Source of the DNA: an uncultured Chlorobiaceae bacterium | GTDB lineage: Bacteria; Bacteroidota; Chlorobiia; Chlorobiales; Chlorobiaceae | DNA length: 64,000 nt | Assembly (NCBI GenBank): GCA_903822595.1 | Contig: CAIJPS010000090.1 | Span: 40,320-104,319, forward strand | Reading direction: 5' to 3' | Shown here: positions 27,716 through 37,799 of the stretch, piece after piece | Position numbering within the stretch: the first letter of the stretch is position 1 | How the letters are laid out: every line of letters starts with the position of its first letter | Made by a program: the position numbers and the translations under genes | Notes under the pieces: model-generated | Databases searched by the model: none | What the model saw: only the letters and a program-made list of their open reading frames with translations | Told to the model about the DNA's origin: nothing

Positions 27716-28156
27716 TTATGATTTTCTTTTAATGGCCTCACGGGCCAGTGTGTCGCAGCGGTTGTTGTAGGGGTTGTCGCTGTGGCCTTTCACCTTGTGG
27801 AACTTGACGCTGTGCAATGTAATCAACTTCAGGATTTTTTGCCAAAGATCGATATTTTCGACACTTTTTTTCGCTGCTGTTTTCCAGTTATTGGCTGTCC
27901 AGCGTTTGAGCCAGCCCTCATTGATGGCGCTGACCAGGTAGCTTGAATCGCTGTATAAATCAACCTTGCAGGGCTCCTTGAGTGCTTCGAGTGCCTCAAT
28001 TGCTGCGCTTAGTTCCATGCGGTTATTGGTCGTGGCTGGAGAGAAGCCTGATATTTCACGAACTGAAGGGCCATACATCAAGAGTGCGCCCCAGCCGCCC
28101 GGACCGGGATTGCCGCTGCATGCTCCGTCGGTGTAGATAATGATCTTTTTTTCCAT
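27716..28156 (-). CDS. rnhA: Ribonuclease HI
   Basis: RNase HI cuts RNA in RNA-DNA hybrids. The 146-residue protein has all four catalytic acids: Asp in [16 protein letters not shown], Glu in [13 protein letters not shown], Asp in [12 protein letters not shown] and Asp in [11 protein letters not shown]. The basic handle [15 protein letters not shown] is present. MEKKIII was chosen as the start; a 17-codon upstream extension would cross the rpmB terminator. Confidence 0.95.
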   Translation of the reverse strand: MEKKIIIYTDGACSGNPGPGGWGALLMYGPSVREISGFSPATTNNRMELSAAIEALEALKEPCKVDLYSDSSYLVSAINEGWLKRWTANNWKTAAKKSVENIDLWQKILKLITLHSVKFHKVKGHSDNPYNNRCDTLAREAIKRKS

Positions 28157-28160
28157 CGAC

Positions 28161-28199
28161 AAAAAAACAAAAAAAAGCTCAACCGGTGTATGGTTGAGC
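28161..28199 (-). terminator. Intrinsic terminator after rpmB
   Basis: On the minus strand the perfect 8-bp stem GCTCAACC/GGTTGAGC (28199-28192 with 28184-28177) is followed by a long T-run. It lies between rpmB and rnhA, which suggests that rnhA has its own start signal or read-through transcription. Confidence 0.8.
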
Positions 28200-28246
28200 C
28201 TTTGCAAGATAGTGAAAAATCTTTTATAACCGATGTTGCCAGTGCC

Positions 28247-28465
28247 TTACTTCAGCAGTTTTGCGAGTGCGGCGGTTCCGGTTTTAGCAATAATTTTCAT
28301 GGCTTTTGCTGAAAGCTTGACCTTTACAAACCGCTTTTCCTCTTCGATCCAGATTCTTTTGGTATGGAGGTTTGGTTCAAAACGGGTGCGGACGTGGTTG
28401 TTCGCATGGGATACCGTATTGCCGTATATGGGTCTTTTACCGGTCAGTAAACAAACTTTTGACAT
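28247..28465 (-). CDS. rpmB: 50S ribosomal protein L28
   Basis: L28 is a small protein of the large ribosomal subunit. The 72-residue sequence starts [20 protein letters not shown] and continues with [18 protein letters not shown], which is diagnostic. The N-terminal Cys pair of zinc-binding L28 forms is absent, leaving one cysteine, so this is a zinc-independent type. A terminator follows. Confidence 0.96.
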   Translation of the reverse strand: MSKVCLLTGKRPIYGNTVSHANNHVRTRFEPNLHTKRIWIEEEKRFVKVKLSAKAMKIIAKTGTAALAKLLK

Positions 28466-28537
28466 GGTGCAATCAATTGGTGTTAAAAAAACGAATCGGA
28501 ATATAACAATAGTTTTATAAACCGGAAACCTATTGTT

Positions 28538-29536
28538 TCATGGTCGGATACCGACAGCGCAAACCATCATGGATAAAACATAGAGCAGGGTGCCGAAAGC
28601 ATTGTACCAGACTGCTTTTTCCCTCGGATTTGCAATCAAAATTTTCTGCATGGGCAGTTGGGCGAGAAGCAGTATCAGTGCAATCACGGTCGTCGTTATG
28701 GAACCTTTGACTATCAGGATGGTGATCGCCGACAGTTGTGCCGCGTCCATGATAATGGCAGCAAGAATAGCCGCTCTCTTCTCTCCGAGCTGTACCGGGA
28801 TTGATGCAACCTTGCGGATGGTATCGCCGACAATGGATTTGAAGTCGTTCAGCGTCATGATGCCATGCGCTCCGAGTGAAAAAATAATGGCAAGTGCAAT
28901 GGTCTCACCCGAAGGCACTCCCTGTGTAATGGCAAAACTGCCCGTCAGCCAGGCTACGCCCTCATAGGCAAGTCCGACAATGAGATTGCCAAACCAGCCG
29001 TTTCTCTTGGCCCTGATCGGCGGGCCGGAATAGGCGTGCGACATGAGTACGCCGACAAAGGCAATAACAACAACATAGGGGTGAATGGAGAGGGCGACAA
29101 GAAAGCCGGTAACAATAAGTGCGAAGGTAATCAGCCAGCTCGCCGATTTTGATATTTTACCTGCAGGAATCGGACGTTCGGGTTCATTGATGGCATCAAC
29201 CTCTCGATCAAAGTAGTCGTTCATGGTCTGCGACATCGCGCACATGAGCGGCCCGGCAAGAAGAACGCCCCGCAGAAGAATCGACCAGTTGTCGGCAATA
29301 TTTTCGCCGGTCGAGACCACGCCGCACGCAAAGGCCCACATGGGAGGAAACCAGGTAACCGGTTTCATGAGCGGAAGGATGGCGGAAGGCTCAATCCTGA
29401 ATCCAGGCTTGTTGACATTCTCAAGCGCCTGTTCAATGATTTTCCGCCTTGAATTGCTCACTCCTGACTGGAGAAGCTTTTCGGCAATGCCTTGCTGCTT
29501 TTCAGGGTTTAGAGTGTCGCGTCCGTTCATGGGCAT
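28538..29536 (-). CDS. bchG: Bacteriochlorophyll a synthase
   Basis: BchG attaches the phytyl or geranylgeranyl tail to bacteriochlorophyllide a at the membrane. The 332-residue UbiA-family prenyltransferase has eight or nine predicted helices. The first prenyl-diphosphate site reads NDYFDREVDAINEPERPIPAG and the second GIMTLNDFKSIVGD. KPVTWFPPMWAFACGVVSTG and WYNAFGTLLYVLSMM closely recall BchG of purple bacteria. This favours BchG over the bacteriochlorophyll c enzyme BchK. A hydrophilic extension of about 50 residues precedes the first helix. Confidence 0.9.
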   Translation of the reverse strand: MPMNGRDTLNPEKQQGIAEKLLQSGVSNSRRKIIEQALENVNKPGFRIEPSAILPLMKPVTWFPPMWAFACGVVSTGENIADNWSILLRGVLLAGPLMCAMSQTMNDYFDREVDAINEPERPIPAGKISKSASWLITFALIVTGFLVALSIHPYVVVIAFVGVLMSHAYSGPPIRAKRNGWFGNLIVGLAYEGVAWLTGSFAITQGVPSGETIALAIIFSLGAHGIMTLNDFKSIVGDTIRKVASIPVQLGEKRAAILAAIIMDAAQLSAITILIVKGSITTTVIALILLLAQLPMQKILIANPREKAVWYNAFGTLLYVLSMMVCAVGIRP

Positions 29537-29604
29537 AATGGTTCTCGCTTCGGCATAAAAACAAGGCAGATAGTATACAAGTTTTTTGGCAAAAAGATAA
29601 GGAT

Positions 29605-30660
29605 TTAGTTGATCAGAGGCCGGTACTTCAGGGAGAGTTCGGCATTTATTTTCAGGATCTCATTAAATTTTTTCTCTGATTGGCCGCTTTCGAGCGCCTC
29701 TCTTGACATGATGAAACCTTCATTAATGCTTGCTGCCCGTCCTGACACATAACAGGCCATGGCCGTGGTGAAAAGTGCAGCATCACGGTGTGCTGCCGGA
29801 GCGCTGCCATCAAGGATTCGACGGATGATCAGTGCGTTTTCATCCCGCTCTCCTCCCTGAATGTCAGAGAGTGCATGACGTGTCAGTCCAAACTCTTCGG
29901 GATAGACGGTATGCTCTCTTACACTCCCGTTCTGAATCTCGATAATGTGCGTCGGTCCGTTGAGGCTTGGTTCGTCAAGAGCTATGCCTTCTTCTGTCAT
30001 GGCATGAACAATCATGGCATGGCGGGCCCCCGTCTGCCCCAGTACTTCAGCGTAGAGTTCCATCAGCTCCCGATTGAAAACACCCACAAGCTGTCGTTTA
30101 GCCCTTGCAGGATTGATCAGGGGGCCAAGAATGTTGAATATTGTCCTGATGCCCAACTCTCGCCGGATAGGGGCAACTTTTTTCATTGACGGATGGTAGA
30201 AGGGGGCAAACAGAAAGGCAAATCCTGTCTGCTGAAACAGCTCTTTTGTCGCTTCCGGCGGGAGATCAATGGTGAAGCCGAGTGCTTCAAGTACATCGGC
30301 ACTTCCGCAACTGCTTGTTACCGAGCGGTTTCCATGTTTGGCAATGCGAACACCGGCACTGTTGGCAATAATTGATGCGGTTGTTGAAATATTAAAGGTG
30401 CCAGCATGGTCTCCGCCGGTACCGCAGGTATCAACGGCATCTTCATCGAGCTCTATTGTGTTGGCTTTTGCCATCAGGCTGTAGTATGCTCCGGCAGTTT
30501 CCGTTGCGGTAACACCTTTTTTCTGCAGGAGGGCAAGCATTGCGGCAATAACTATTTCGGAAAAAAGGCCATCCATCATGCTGTTCATGCTGAAGGTCAT
30601 CTCCTCCTGTGAAAAATTCTCTCCTGCAAGCAGCTTTTGAAGTAACTTTTTTTGTGGCAT
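29605..30660 (-). CDS. trpD: Anthranilate phosphoribosyltransferase
   Basis: TrpD transfers phosphoribose to anthranilate in tryptophan synthesis. The 351-residue protein has the PRPP-binding loop [37 protein letters not shown] and [26 protein letters not shown] pieces in order. The frame opens 47 codons upstream into an AT-rich, non-homologous stretch, so [11 protein letters not shown] at 30660 was chosen. No other trp gene is adjacent. It is divergent from the M24 peptidase gene. Confidence 0.94.
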   Translation of the reverse strand: MPQKKLLQKLLAGENFSQEEMTFSMNSMMDGLFSEIVIAAMLALLQKKGVTATETAGAYYSLMAKANTIELDEDAVDTCGTGGDHAGTFNISTTASIIANSAGVRIAKHGNRSVTSSCGSADVLEALGFTIDLPPEATKELFQQTGFAFLFAPFYHPSMKKVAPIRRELGIRTIFNILGPLINPARAKRQLVGVFNRELMELYAEVLGQTGARHAMIVHAMTEEGIALDEPSLNGPTHIIEIQNGSVREHTVYPEEFGLTRHALSDIQGGERDENALIIRRILDGSAPAAHRDAALFTTAMACYVSGRAASINEGFIMSREALESGQSEKKFNEILKINAELSLKYRPLIN

Positions 30661-30812
30661 GAAGCTAAGATTGGTTGGCAAATAATTGTGAATTTTGTAA
30701 ATGTATATAATAGCAAGAATTGATATAAATATAAATAATAAAGAGAATTGAATCTTCTGAACATGTCGACAATGGCGCGTGAGAGTTTTTTTATGAATCA
30801 TAGGACATTTTT

Positions 30813-31907
30813 ATGGATAACCAGCAGTTGACGTTGCATCGGAAAGAGGCTTTGCGGATGGTTTTAAGAAAAATGATGAGCCATGCTCTTGACGCAATTA
30901 TTGTTACCGACCTCGCTGTTATCCGGTGGCTGACGGGTTTCAGCGGTTCAAGTGCGAGGCTGCTGATTACCAGGGAAAAAAGCTGGTTGTTTACCGATTT
31001 TCGCTACAGGGAGCAGGCAGCCCTTGAGGTTGTCGTGGCTGAAACGGTTATTGCCACTGACGGCTTTGCTGCCGAGCTTGGTTCAGGGCGTTATCCTCTT
31101 GGCGAGACCGTTGCTCTTCAATCTGATAATGTTACCTGGCACGAGGCAACCCGGCTTATCGAACAGATTCTTGGTAAACAGCGCGTGATACCTGTTGATT
31201 CATTTTTTGATGAGTTCAGGATGCTGAAAAATGAAATTGAGCTCATGAAGATGCGTCGTGCTGCTGAAATCAGTGAGCTTGTATTTGAGGGTGTGCTTCC
31301 CATGATTTCGTCATCGGTCACTGAACTCGATATTGCAGCAGAGATTACCTACCAGCATAAAAAGCTTGGTGCCGAAAGGGACTCCTTTGATCCCATTGTG
31401 GCCAGCGGAGCCCGTTCTGCGATGCCACACGCAACTCCATCGAAGTCCCGTTTCAAGCCGGGAGAGCTGATTGTGATCGATATTGGCTGCATCTATGAAG
31501 GGTATGCCTCTGACCAGACAAGAACCGTTGCGCTTGGTCATGTTTCCGGAGAAGCCAGGGAGGTTTATCGTATTGTGCAGGAGGCGCAGTCGCTTGGCCT
31601 TGCTTCGGCCCGCTGCGGTATGACGGCCAGAGAGCTTGATGAAAAGGTTCGTCGTTTTATTGCCGGTCACGGTTACGGCGATGAGTTTGGCCACGGCCTT
31701 GGTCACGGCGTTGGTCTTCAAGTCCATGAAGAACCGCGGATCAGCCCGAAAGGGGAGCATACCTTGCAGGAGAATATGCTCTTTACGATTGAGCCGGGAA
31801 TCTATCTTCCTGGAAAATTTGGGGTTCGCATTGAGGATACGGTGGTGATGGGTTTGCATGGAGCAACACCTTTGCAGCGCTTCAGCAAGGAGCTTATCGA
31901 ACTGTAA
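30813..31907 (+). CDS. M24 family aminopeptidase P (Xaa-Pro)
   Basis: This cytoplasmic metallopeptidase removes N-terminal residues next to proline. The 364-residue protein has an N-terminal creatinase-like domain (AIIVTDLAVIRWLTGFSGSS) and a pita-bread catalytic domain. The five metal ligands are seen in VIDIGCIYEGYASDQTRT (two Asp), FGHGLGHGVGLQVHEEP (His), FTIEPGIY (Glu) and VRIEDTV (Glu). PepP and PepQ cannot be separated with certainty by eye. cutA follows 35 bp later. Confidence 0.9.
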   Translation: MDNQQLTLHRKEALRMVLRKMMSHALDAIIVTDLAVIRWLTGFSGSSARLLITREKSWLFTDFRYREQAALEVVVAETVIATDGFAAELGSGRYPLGETVALQSDNVTWHEATRLIEQILGKQRVIPVDSFFDEFRMLKNEIELMKMRRAAEISELVFEGVLPMISSSVTELDIAAEITYQHKKLGAERDSFDPIVASGARSAMPHATPSKSRFKPGELIVIDIGCIYEGYASDQTRTVALGHVSGEAREVYRIVQEAQSLGLASARCGMTARELDEKVRRFIAGHGYGDEFGHGLGHGVGLQVHEEPRISPKGEHTLQENMLFTIEPGIYLPGKFGVRIEDTVVMGLHGATPLQRFSKELIEL

Positions 31908-31942
31908 TATTTTTATAAAACTCATCTGGAGAGCAGACACAC

Positions 31943-32266
31943 ATGGAAAGCGGCTATTGTATGGTTATCACCACCGCGCCAGACCAGGAAGAGGCCGAAA
32001 AAATGGCGGAAGGCATTCTCAACAACCAGCTCGCCGCCTGCATCCAGATGGCTGATATCCGGAGCTTTTTTCTCTGGGAAGGGGAACTGCAAAAAGAGAG
32101 TGAAGTTGCCCTGTATATCAAGACCACAGAGGCTCGATACAGCAAGCTCGAAGCATACATTGAAGAGTATCACCCCTACGATGTACCCGAAATTATCAAA
32201 TTGCCCATAACCGGCGGACTTCCCGGTTACCTCAACTGGCTCGACTCGACTACAGGTGCCCCTTGA
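31943..32266 (+). CDS. cutA: Divalent-cation tolerance protein CutA
   Basis: CutA is a small trimeric protein of the PII-like fold linked to metal tolerance; its exact role is uncertain. The 107-residue sequence has the family marks LAACIQMADIRSFFLWEGEL, EVALYIKTTEARYSKLEAYI, HPYDVPEIIKLPI and a final YLNWL. It ends 3 bp from the convergent holB stop. Confidence 0.93.
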   Translation: MESGYCMVITTAPDQEEAEKMAEGILNNQLAACIQMADIRSFFLWEGELQKESEVALYIKTTEARYSKLEAYIEEYHPYDVPEIIKLPITGGLPGYLNWLDSTTGAP

Positions 32267-32269
32267 CTT

Positions 32270-33442
32270 TTAAGCCTTGCGCAGCAGCAACCCTTTGATT
32301 TCAGCCGTAAAGGCGGCCATGACGAGGAGGGGGCTGGCGTTGCGTTCGATGGCGCGGATGGCCTCTTCGGTGATGGTTGAGATCCGGAAAAAATCCGGGT
32401 TGGGGAAGTTTTTTGCAAAGCGGTCGATGGCATCGCTGATGTCGGGGTTGTTCAGCTCCTGAAAGTCAGGATTAATCCGACGGTGGTTGGCATCCTGAAA
32501 GAAGAGCAGGAGAGAGGCAAGAAAGAGGGTGAGATCGCCGCGCGAGAGGTTTTTGGCATTCTGCTCACAAGAGATGATGGCTTCGTGGAAACGGCTGGGT
32601 GTGAGTACCTGACGCAGGTAATCGAGTGCCTGGTTGCGGAGTACAATGGTTGCTGTTTCAGCCGAGTTGCTGTCGCGACTGTTAATGAATTCCCATGCAA
32701 GCCGGAGGTTGCCTCTCGAAAAGCTGACGATAAAGCTCAGCTCAGGTTCCTTGATTTCCGGACGGTTCTCTTGCAGCCAGAGTCGAAGATCCTGGGCGGT
32801 AACGCGCGAAAACCTGACGGACTGGCATCGCGAACGGATGGTGGGCAGCAGCGCTTCCGGTCTGGATGAGACAAGAATGAAGAGGACATGCGGTGGCGGC
32901 TCTTCGAGGAGCTTGAGAAGCTTGTTTGCCGCCGATGGGTGCAGCCGTTCAGCCTGTGAAATAATAAAAATTTTTTTGCTTCCCTCATTGGGCATAAACA
33001 TGGCTTTATGCTGAAGGGAGATAATCTGTTCAGTCAGAATGCCCATGGAGCGTTCCATGGCGGGGGAGAGATAGGGGTTCTGCTTTTTCTGTTCGAGCAG
33101 TGCCTCGTAACGCTCCTTTGCATCGGTAAAGCGTTTGTTCTCTTTTTTTGCCGATTCGCCTGCATCAAGCAGGGCCGATTCTACCGGAAAAATATACTCC
33201 ACATTCGGATGCATGAACGACTGGATCTGCATGCAGTCGGGGCACGACGCACATGCGCCTTTCCTCAGGTCATTTGCCGCATTGTGGCAGTTGAGCAACG
33301 AGGCAATTTCAAAGGCCACGGACTCTTTCCCCGACCCCTCAGGGCCGGTGAAAAGGTAGGCATGAGCAAAGCGCTCTGTTTCAAGCGCTTTCTGCAGGAC
33401 GCGGATCTGCTGTTTTTGACCGATAATGTTGTTCCAGCTCAT
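32270..33442 (-). CDS. holB: DNA polymerase III delta-prime subunit
   Basis: Delta-prime is the stationary subunit of the clamp loader. The 390-residue protein starts WNNIIGQKQQIRVLQKAL. It has the P-loop GPEGSGKESVAFEIA, a zinc-type cluster CASCPDC, AERLHPSAANKLLKLLEEPP, LVSSRPEALLPTIRSRCQ with the SRC motif, and a C-terminal helical domain. Between the zinc cluster and the SRC region it has a longer insertion than E. coli HolB. It lies downstream of ilvE on the same strand, 16 bp apart. Confidence 0.88.
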   Translation of the reverse strand: MSWNNIIGQKQQIRVLQKALETERFAHAYLFTGPEGSGKESVAFEIASLLNCHNAANDLRKGACASCPDCMQIQSFMHPNVEYIFPVESALLDAGESAKKENKRFTDAKERYEALLEQKKQNPYLSPAMERSMGILTEQIISLQHKAMFMPNEGSKKIFIISQAERLHPSAANKLLKLLEEPPPHVLFILVSSRPEALLPTIRSRCQSVRFSRVTAQDLRLWLQENRPEIKEPELSFIVSFSRGNLRLAWEFINSRDSNSAETATIVLRNQALDYLRQVLTPSRFHEAIISCEQNAKNLSRGDLTLFLASLLLFFQDANHRRINPDFQELNNPDISDAIDRFAKNFPNPDFFRISTITEEAIRAIERNASPLLVMAAFTAEIKGLLLRKA

Positions 33443-33458
33443 GCCTGCCTTGTCGTGC

Positions 33459-34370
33459 TCAAATGAAGGTTAGCCAGTTGTACGGATCTTCTCCGGTCTG
33501 GACGATTTTAAGATATGCACGTTGCAGTATTTCGGTAATCGGGCCCCGTTTTTCATTGCCGATCGGGTATTTATCGATGCTTCTGACCGGAGTGATCTCA
33601 GCCGCTGTGCCAGTCAGAAAGACCTCATCAGCAATATAGAGCGCTTCGCGGGGAATCAGTGTTTCGCGGACTTCATAGCCGAGCTCTTTTGCAATGTGCA
33701 TGATGGCGTAGCGGGTAAATCCAGGGAGTATGGACTGGGCAGACATGGGGGTGTAGATAATACCATCGCGGATGACAAAAATATTTTCGCCGCTTCCTTC
33801 GGAAACATAACCGTTCACATCGAGCGCAAGCCCTTCGGCGTAATCGTCCATCAAGGCTTCCATTTTGATGAGCTGCGAGTTCAGGTAGTTACCACCGGCT
33901 TTTGCCCATGCCGGCAGGGTGTTCGGGGCCGGGCGGTTCCATGATGAGACGCGTACGTCAACACCGGTTTCAAGCACATCTTCTCCAAGGTATGAGCCCC
34001 ACTCCCAGGTAGCAATGGCAACCTCGATGGACGCGCGGTGGGGGTTGACTCCCAATGCGCCCTGTCCGCGATAGACCAGCGGACGGATGTAGCAGGATTT
34101 ATGATTGTTGGCATGGATTGTGGCGATGATGGCCTCTCTCAACTCTTTTTCAGAGTATGGAATTTCAATACGGTATATTTTTGACGAGTCCCTGAGGCGT
34201 TTGATGTGTTCGTCCAGAAAGAGAACTGCAGAGCCCTTAAGGGTTTCATAGCAGCGTATTCCTTCAAAGAGAGATGAACCGTAATGGACAACATGTGACA
34301 GAATGTGGATTTTAGCGTCAATCCAGTCAATCAGTTCGCCGTTCATCCAGATTTTTGCAGACTTGTTCAT
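33459..34370 (-). CDS. ilvE: Branched-chain amino acid aminotransferase
   Basis: IlvE performs the last step of leucine, isoleucine and valine synthesis with glutamate as amino donor. The 303-residue fold type IV PLP enzyme shows VHYGSSLFEGIRCYET, CYIRPLVYRGQGALGVNP, the PLP lysine in AWAKAGGNYLNSQL, GSGENIFVIRDG and DEVFLTGTAAEITPV. MNKSAKIWMNG was taken as the start, nine codons inside the longest frame. It is preceded by a strong terminator that isolates it from pfp. Confidence 0.94.
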   Translation of the reverse strand: MNKSAKIWMNGELIDWIDAKIHILSHVVHYGSSLFEGIRCYETLKGSAVLFLDEHIKRLRDSSKIYRIEIPYSEKELREAIIATIHANNHKSCYIRPLVYRGQGALGVNPHRASIEVAIATWEWGSYLGEDVLETGVDVRVSSWNRPAPNTLPAWAKAGGNYLNSQLIKMEALMDDYAEGLALDVNGYVSEGSGENIFVIRDGIIYTPMSAQSILPGFTRYAIMHIAKELGYEVRETLIPREALYIADEVFLTGTAAEITPVRSIDKYPIGNEKRGPITEILQRAYLKIVQTGEDPYNWLTFI

Positions 34371-34420
34371 GATGCAGGCGTTGGGTGTTAATGGCATTAG
34401 CAGGAGTAAACCCCAAAATA

Positions 34421-34454
34421 TAAAAAACCCCGCGTTCTGTTGCGGGGTTTTTTA
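34421..34454 (-). terminator. Strong intrinsic terminator after pfp
   Basis: AAAAAACCCCGC (34422-34433) pairs perfectly with GCGGGGTTTTTT (34442-34453) around an 8-base loop. On the minus strand it lies just downstream of the phosphofructokinase gene. Confidence 0.88.
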
Positions 34455-34475
34455 TAGTCCGGAACAATGAAACGG

Positions 34476-35681
34476 TCAGTAAATTCTTTCGTAAACGCCG
34501 TCAACTTCTCGCAGAATAGGCTCGTAGTTGCTCGCTTTCCTGCCGAAGCAGATCCCAAGTGATTCATACATGGCCACATGGTCCAGATCGACATGGCGCT
34601 GCACAATTGCTTTACTTGATTCAATAAATTCGATTTTGCGTCCTTTGACTTTAGAGATCGTGACGCCGGTTTTGCCGTCGAGCAAAAGAAGTATAGCTGC
34701 CGCACCCGCTTCAAAGCCGAAGTTGATGTCGTAGGCTGAAGAGTTTCCTGAACGGACAAGGTGGCCAGGATGGATTTCACGTACCTCAGGAATTTCATAG
34801 ACACCTTCAACGAACATGCCGGTCTCTTTCATAAAAATCGGCATAGCCGGATCGGCTTTCATTCTCTTCTGAATCTGCTGGCAGGTAAATTTTCCGGCAC
34901 CTGCAAGTTTTTTGTGACCAAAAGCGTCAATGCCTGCCGATTCATCCACAATATCACTGCCGTCGGCATTTTTCAGCCCTTCAGCAACAACAATGGTATA
35001 GGTGCCGCTGTGAACATCGCTTTCCCTGATCCTGCGGGTAAAGCGCTCGGCCAGATGTTCGTATACCACATCCCAGTCCGCTGGAATTTCAGGTATGAGA
35101 ATACAGTCAGCTTCAGCCGCAACTCCGCTGCGGAAAGCGGTATGGCCTGCATAACGACCGAATACTTCAGTGACCAGTACCCTGTTGTGGGTTTTTCCGG
35201 TCGTTTTAAGGTCATGTACAAACTGTGCAATGCGGTTAATCGTTGAGTCGCCACCGACCGAGTAGGTCTGCAGGTCGAGATCCATGGTTTTCGGTGCATG
35301 GATGCACTGAATCCCTTGCTGGTTTAAATCAACCATGACGCTGCCCGAATCATCGCCCCCGCTGATAATAAGCGCATCGATGCCAAATTTTTTCATACCG
35401 GCTTTGATACGATTATACTTGTCAGGATTGCTTATTGCCTTGATTTTAACTCTCGAATGGCCTGCTTCGGATCCGGCAAAACTTGCATCAAACCGGTCGA
35501 GACGAACCTGATCAAGCCGGACAATTGTCTCCTGATCGACAAGATTGTACAGACCTGCGTAACCGTTAGGGATGATATAGAGTTCCAGCTCTTTTGACAG
35601 GGCCATCATTGCCGCACCTTTCAGCACTGCATTAAGCCCGCCGCAATCCCCGCCGCTGGTGAGGATACCAATTTTTTTCAC
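34476..35681 (-). CDS. pfp: Phosphofructokinase, probably pyrophosphate-dependent
   Basis: This enzyme phosphorylates fructose 6-phosphate, or makes it in the reverse direction. The 401-residue PfkA-superfamily protein starts ILTSGGDCGGLNAVL. The two selectivity positions match the PPi type: Asp111 in SGGDDSGS, where ATP enzymes have Gly, and Lys131 in HAPKTMDLDL. Catalytic TxDxD is kept as TMDLD. VTEVFGRYAGHTA and the IPEIP stretch are normal. A PPi-linked enzyme is reversible, which suits an autotroph that both stores and uses glycogen. Donor choice is inferred from these residues. The gene stands alone before a terminator. Confidence 0.88.
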   Translation of the reverse strand: MKKIGILTSGGDCGGLNAVLKGAAMMALSKELELYIIPNGYAGLYNLVDQETIVRLDQVRLDRFDASFAGSEAGHSRVKIKAISNPDKYNRIKAGMKKFGIDALIISGGDDSGSVMVDLNQQGIQCIHAPKTMDLDLQTYSVGGDSTINRIAQFVHDLKTTGKTHNRVLVTEVFGRYAGHTAFRSGVAAEADCILIPEIPADWDVVYEHLAERFTRRIRESDVHSGTYTIVVAEGLKNADGSDIVDESAGIDAFGHKKLAGAGKFTCQQIQKRMKADPAMPIFMKETGMFVEGVYEIPEVREIHPGHLVRSGNSSAYDINFGFEAGAAAILLLLDGKTGVTISKVKGRKIEFIESSKAIVQRHVDLDHVAMYESLGICFGRKASNYEPILREVDGVYERIY

Positions 35682-35853
35682 AATTATGTTCTCCTATTCA
35701 ATGCCAAGGTTAGTATTTAATGGTCAAATTTATTTATTTGTCAGGACATGATCTTTCCCGCTTCTGGCAGTCAAGATAGATTTTTTGTGGATAAGTCTCA
35801 AAAATTTAATAACAGATCATGCCTCAGAAGATGACTGAACTACAGCTTTTTTC

Positions 35854-37128
35854 ATGAACTACAGAGACCAGGCGGGAATCGCTTTTGTTCATCTCAGGGA
35901 GAGAAAACGTCAAACCCTCCTCACCGCTCTTGGTGTTGCTGTTGGTTCAGCCATGCTGGTGACCACTATCTCCGTTTCACAGGGTTCATCATCAAATGTT
36001 GTGGCCAAGGTGATAGATACCGCCCCTCATGTGGTGATCAGCGCAGAACGAGTCGTGCCGCTGGTGCCCGATAATATTCTTGGTCAGCACGAGAGCAGGG
36101 TTGCCATGGTGACAAAAAATGTCAATCTGGATGAACAGGAGGTTATCAAGAACTATAGCGAAGTTGTTGAGAGTATTCGGCCTGTTGAGGAGCTTCGGAG
36201 CATTTCACCCTTTGTGCTCAGTAAAGTGATTGCCCGCAACAAAACCCGCTTTACCCCCTGTATTGCCCGGGGTGTCGTGCCCCATCTTGAAGCCGAAATT
36301 GCGGGATTGAAAAAAAATCTGATTGAGAAAAATGCCCTTGAAGAGTTGGCCTCTACGCCGAACGGTGTACTTGTTGGTGATCTTCTTGCGAAAAAACTCA
36401 ATGTTGGCTATCGGGACAGGATTGTGCTTGTGACAAAAAACAGCGAAGAGTTTCCCGTTACGGTTGTTGGGCGTTTCAGCAGTGGTTTTAATGCAAAGGA
36501 TGAGCGTGAGGCTTATGTCAACCTCTCTCTTGCCCAGAGAATGGAAGGAATTGCCTCCAATTCGGTGAGTGGAGTCGGGTTGAGAACCGCGCATGTTGAA
36601 CGTGCCCTGGAGACTTCCAACAGGGTGGAGGTGCTCAGCGGGTATAAAAGCGAGAGTTGGGATGAAACCAATCGAAACGTCATCGAGTTTTACAACCGTA
36701 ATGCAATCATTACGCTGGTTCTGGTTGGTTTTGTTTTTGTCGTGGCGGGTCTTGGTGTCTCATCCGTCATGACGACGGTTATTTTGCAGAAAGTCAAGGA
36801 TATCGCCATCATGCGCTCCATGGGGATGCCGGGAGGGAACATTACCCGTATCTTTATGCTTGAAGGGTTTATGATAGGCGTTCTCGGGGTGCTTATCGGC
36901 ACTCCGCTTGGACATCTGATTTGCCAGTTGGTTGCATCGATTCGTTTCGAGGCGAGTACGGCAGGAGTATTGAAAAGTGACCGGATTACCATTATTGAAA
37001 CGCCGGACGCTTATCTGATTGTGATTTTCTTCGGCATCCTCATTGCCGTGCTCTCTTCATGGAGCCCGGCAAGAAAGGCGACACGCTATGTGCCAGTCAG
37101 TATTCTCAGGGGTGAAGTTGGTGCTTAG
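35854..37128 (+). CDS. ABC transporter permease, FtsX/MacB/LolC type
   Basis: The 424-residue inner-membrane protein has one N-terminal helix ([20 protein letters not shown]), a large periplasmic domain (about 55-270) and three C-terminal helices with the FtsX-domain phrase [26 protein letters not shown] visible in pieces. The layout is that of MacB- or LolC-type permeases used for export or lipoprotein release. No ATPase gene is adjacent, so the partner is elsewhere. The last four bases overlap convergent ispF. Confidence 0.87.
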   Translation: MNYRDQAGIAFVHLRERKRQTLLTALGVAVGSAMLVTTISVSQGSSSNVVAKVIDTAPHVVISAERVVPLVPDNILGQHESRVAMVTKNVNLDEQEVIKNYSEVVESIRPVEELRSISPFVLSKVIARNKTRFTPCIARGVVPHLEAEIAGLKKNLIEKNALEELASTPNGVLVGDLLAKKLNVGYRDRIVLVTKNSEEFPVTVVGRFSSGFNAKDEREAYVNLSLAQRMEGIASNSVSGVGLRTAHVERALETSNRVEVLSGYKSESWDETNRNVIEFYNRNAIITLVLVGFVFVVAGLGVSSVMTTVILQKVKDIAIMRSMGMPGGNITRIFMLEGFMIGVLGVLIGTPLGHLICQLVASIRFEASTAGVLKSDRITIIETPDAYLIVIFFGILIAVLSSWSPARKATRYVPVSILRGEVGA

Positions 37129-37598
37129 CGTGAGCGGATAATGCAGACCGCATGAGCGGCAGCCCCCTCTTCACGTCCAATGTAGCCCAGTTTCTCGTTG
37201 GTGGTCGCCTTGACCGAGATCGCTCCGATCTCGACGTCGAGGCAGCGTGCGATGTTTTTCCGCATTTCGGTAATGTAAGGTGCAATTTTAGGCTCTTCAA
37301 GAAGCAGCATGGCATCGACGTTAACGGTCTGATAGCCATGTTTTTCAAGCAGTTTTTTTACCTGTTTGAGCAAAATCATGCTGTCGATATCCTTGAATTC
37401 CAGGCTTGTGTTGGGAAAGTGCAACCCAATATCTCCCAAGGCAGCAGCACCGAGCAGGGCATCACTGACTGCATGAAGCAGCACGTCGGCATCGCTGTGG
37501 CCCTCGAGACCGTTGTGTCCAGGGATATGAACACCGCCGATCACAAGTTTCCGGCCCTCTGCAAAAGGGTGTACATCAATACCAATTCCAATACGCAT
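37125..37598 (-). CDS. ispF: 2-C-methyl-D-erythritol 2,4-cyclodiphosphate synthase
   Basis: IspF cyclises CDP-ME-2-phosphate in the MEP isoprenoid pathway, which supplies carotenoid, quinone and bacteriochlorophyll tails. The 157-residue protein has the zinc ligands in GIDVHPF and [19 protein letters not shown], then [10 protein letters not shown] and [20 protein letters not shown] 37604 would add two residues. It overlaps the convergent permease gene by 4 bp. Confidence 0.96.
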   Translation of the reverse strand: MRIGIGIDVHPFAEGRKLVIGGVHIPGHNGLEGHSDADVLLHAVSDALLGAAALGDIGLHFPNTSLEFKDIDSMILLKQVKKLLEKHGYQTVNVDAMLLLEEPKIAPYITEMRKNIARCLDVEIGAISVKATTNEKLGYIGREEGAAAHAVCIIRSR

Positions 37599-37799
37599 GA
37601 TCATAGAGGTTTAAAGGGTTAAACATGCAGATATCAAAATAGAATAAATAGGGAAAAATCAGAATCTGGTGACCTACGGTAATAGAAAAAAATGTTTTCC
37701 TGCTGGTTGTTGATTATTGCCGGACTCTATAAATTCAGAGAATCACTATCGTATTTTTTTTGTAAAAAAGTTAAAAAGCAGAAAAGAAGGGCTATCGAC

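Noticed and set aside
30661..30801. Hydrophobic N-terminal extension of trpD
   Set aside because: It is AT-rich spacer translated by chance. TrpD is cytoplasmic and homology starts at [10 protein letters not shown].
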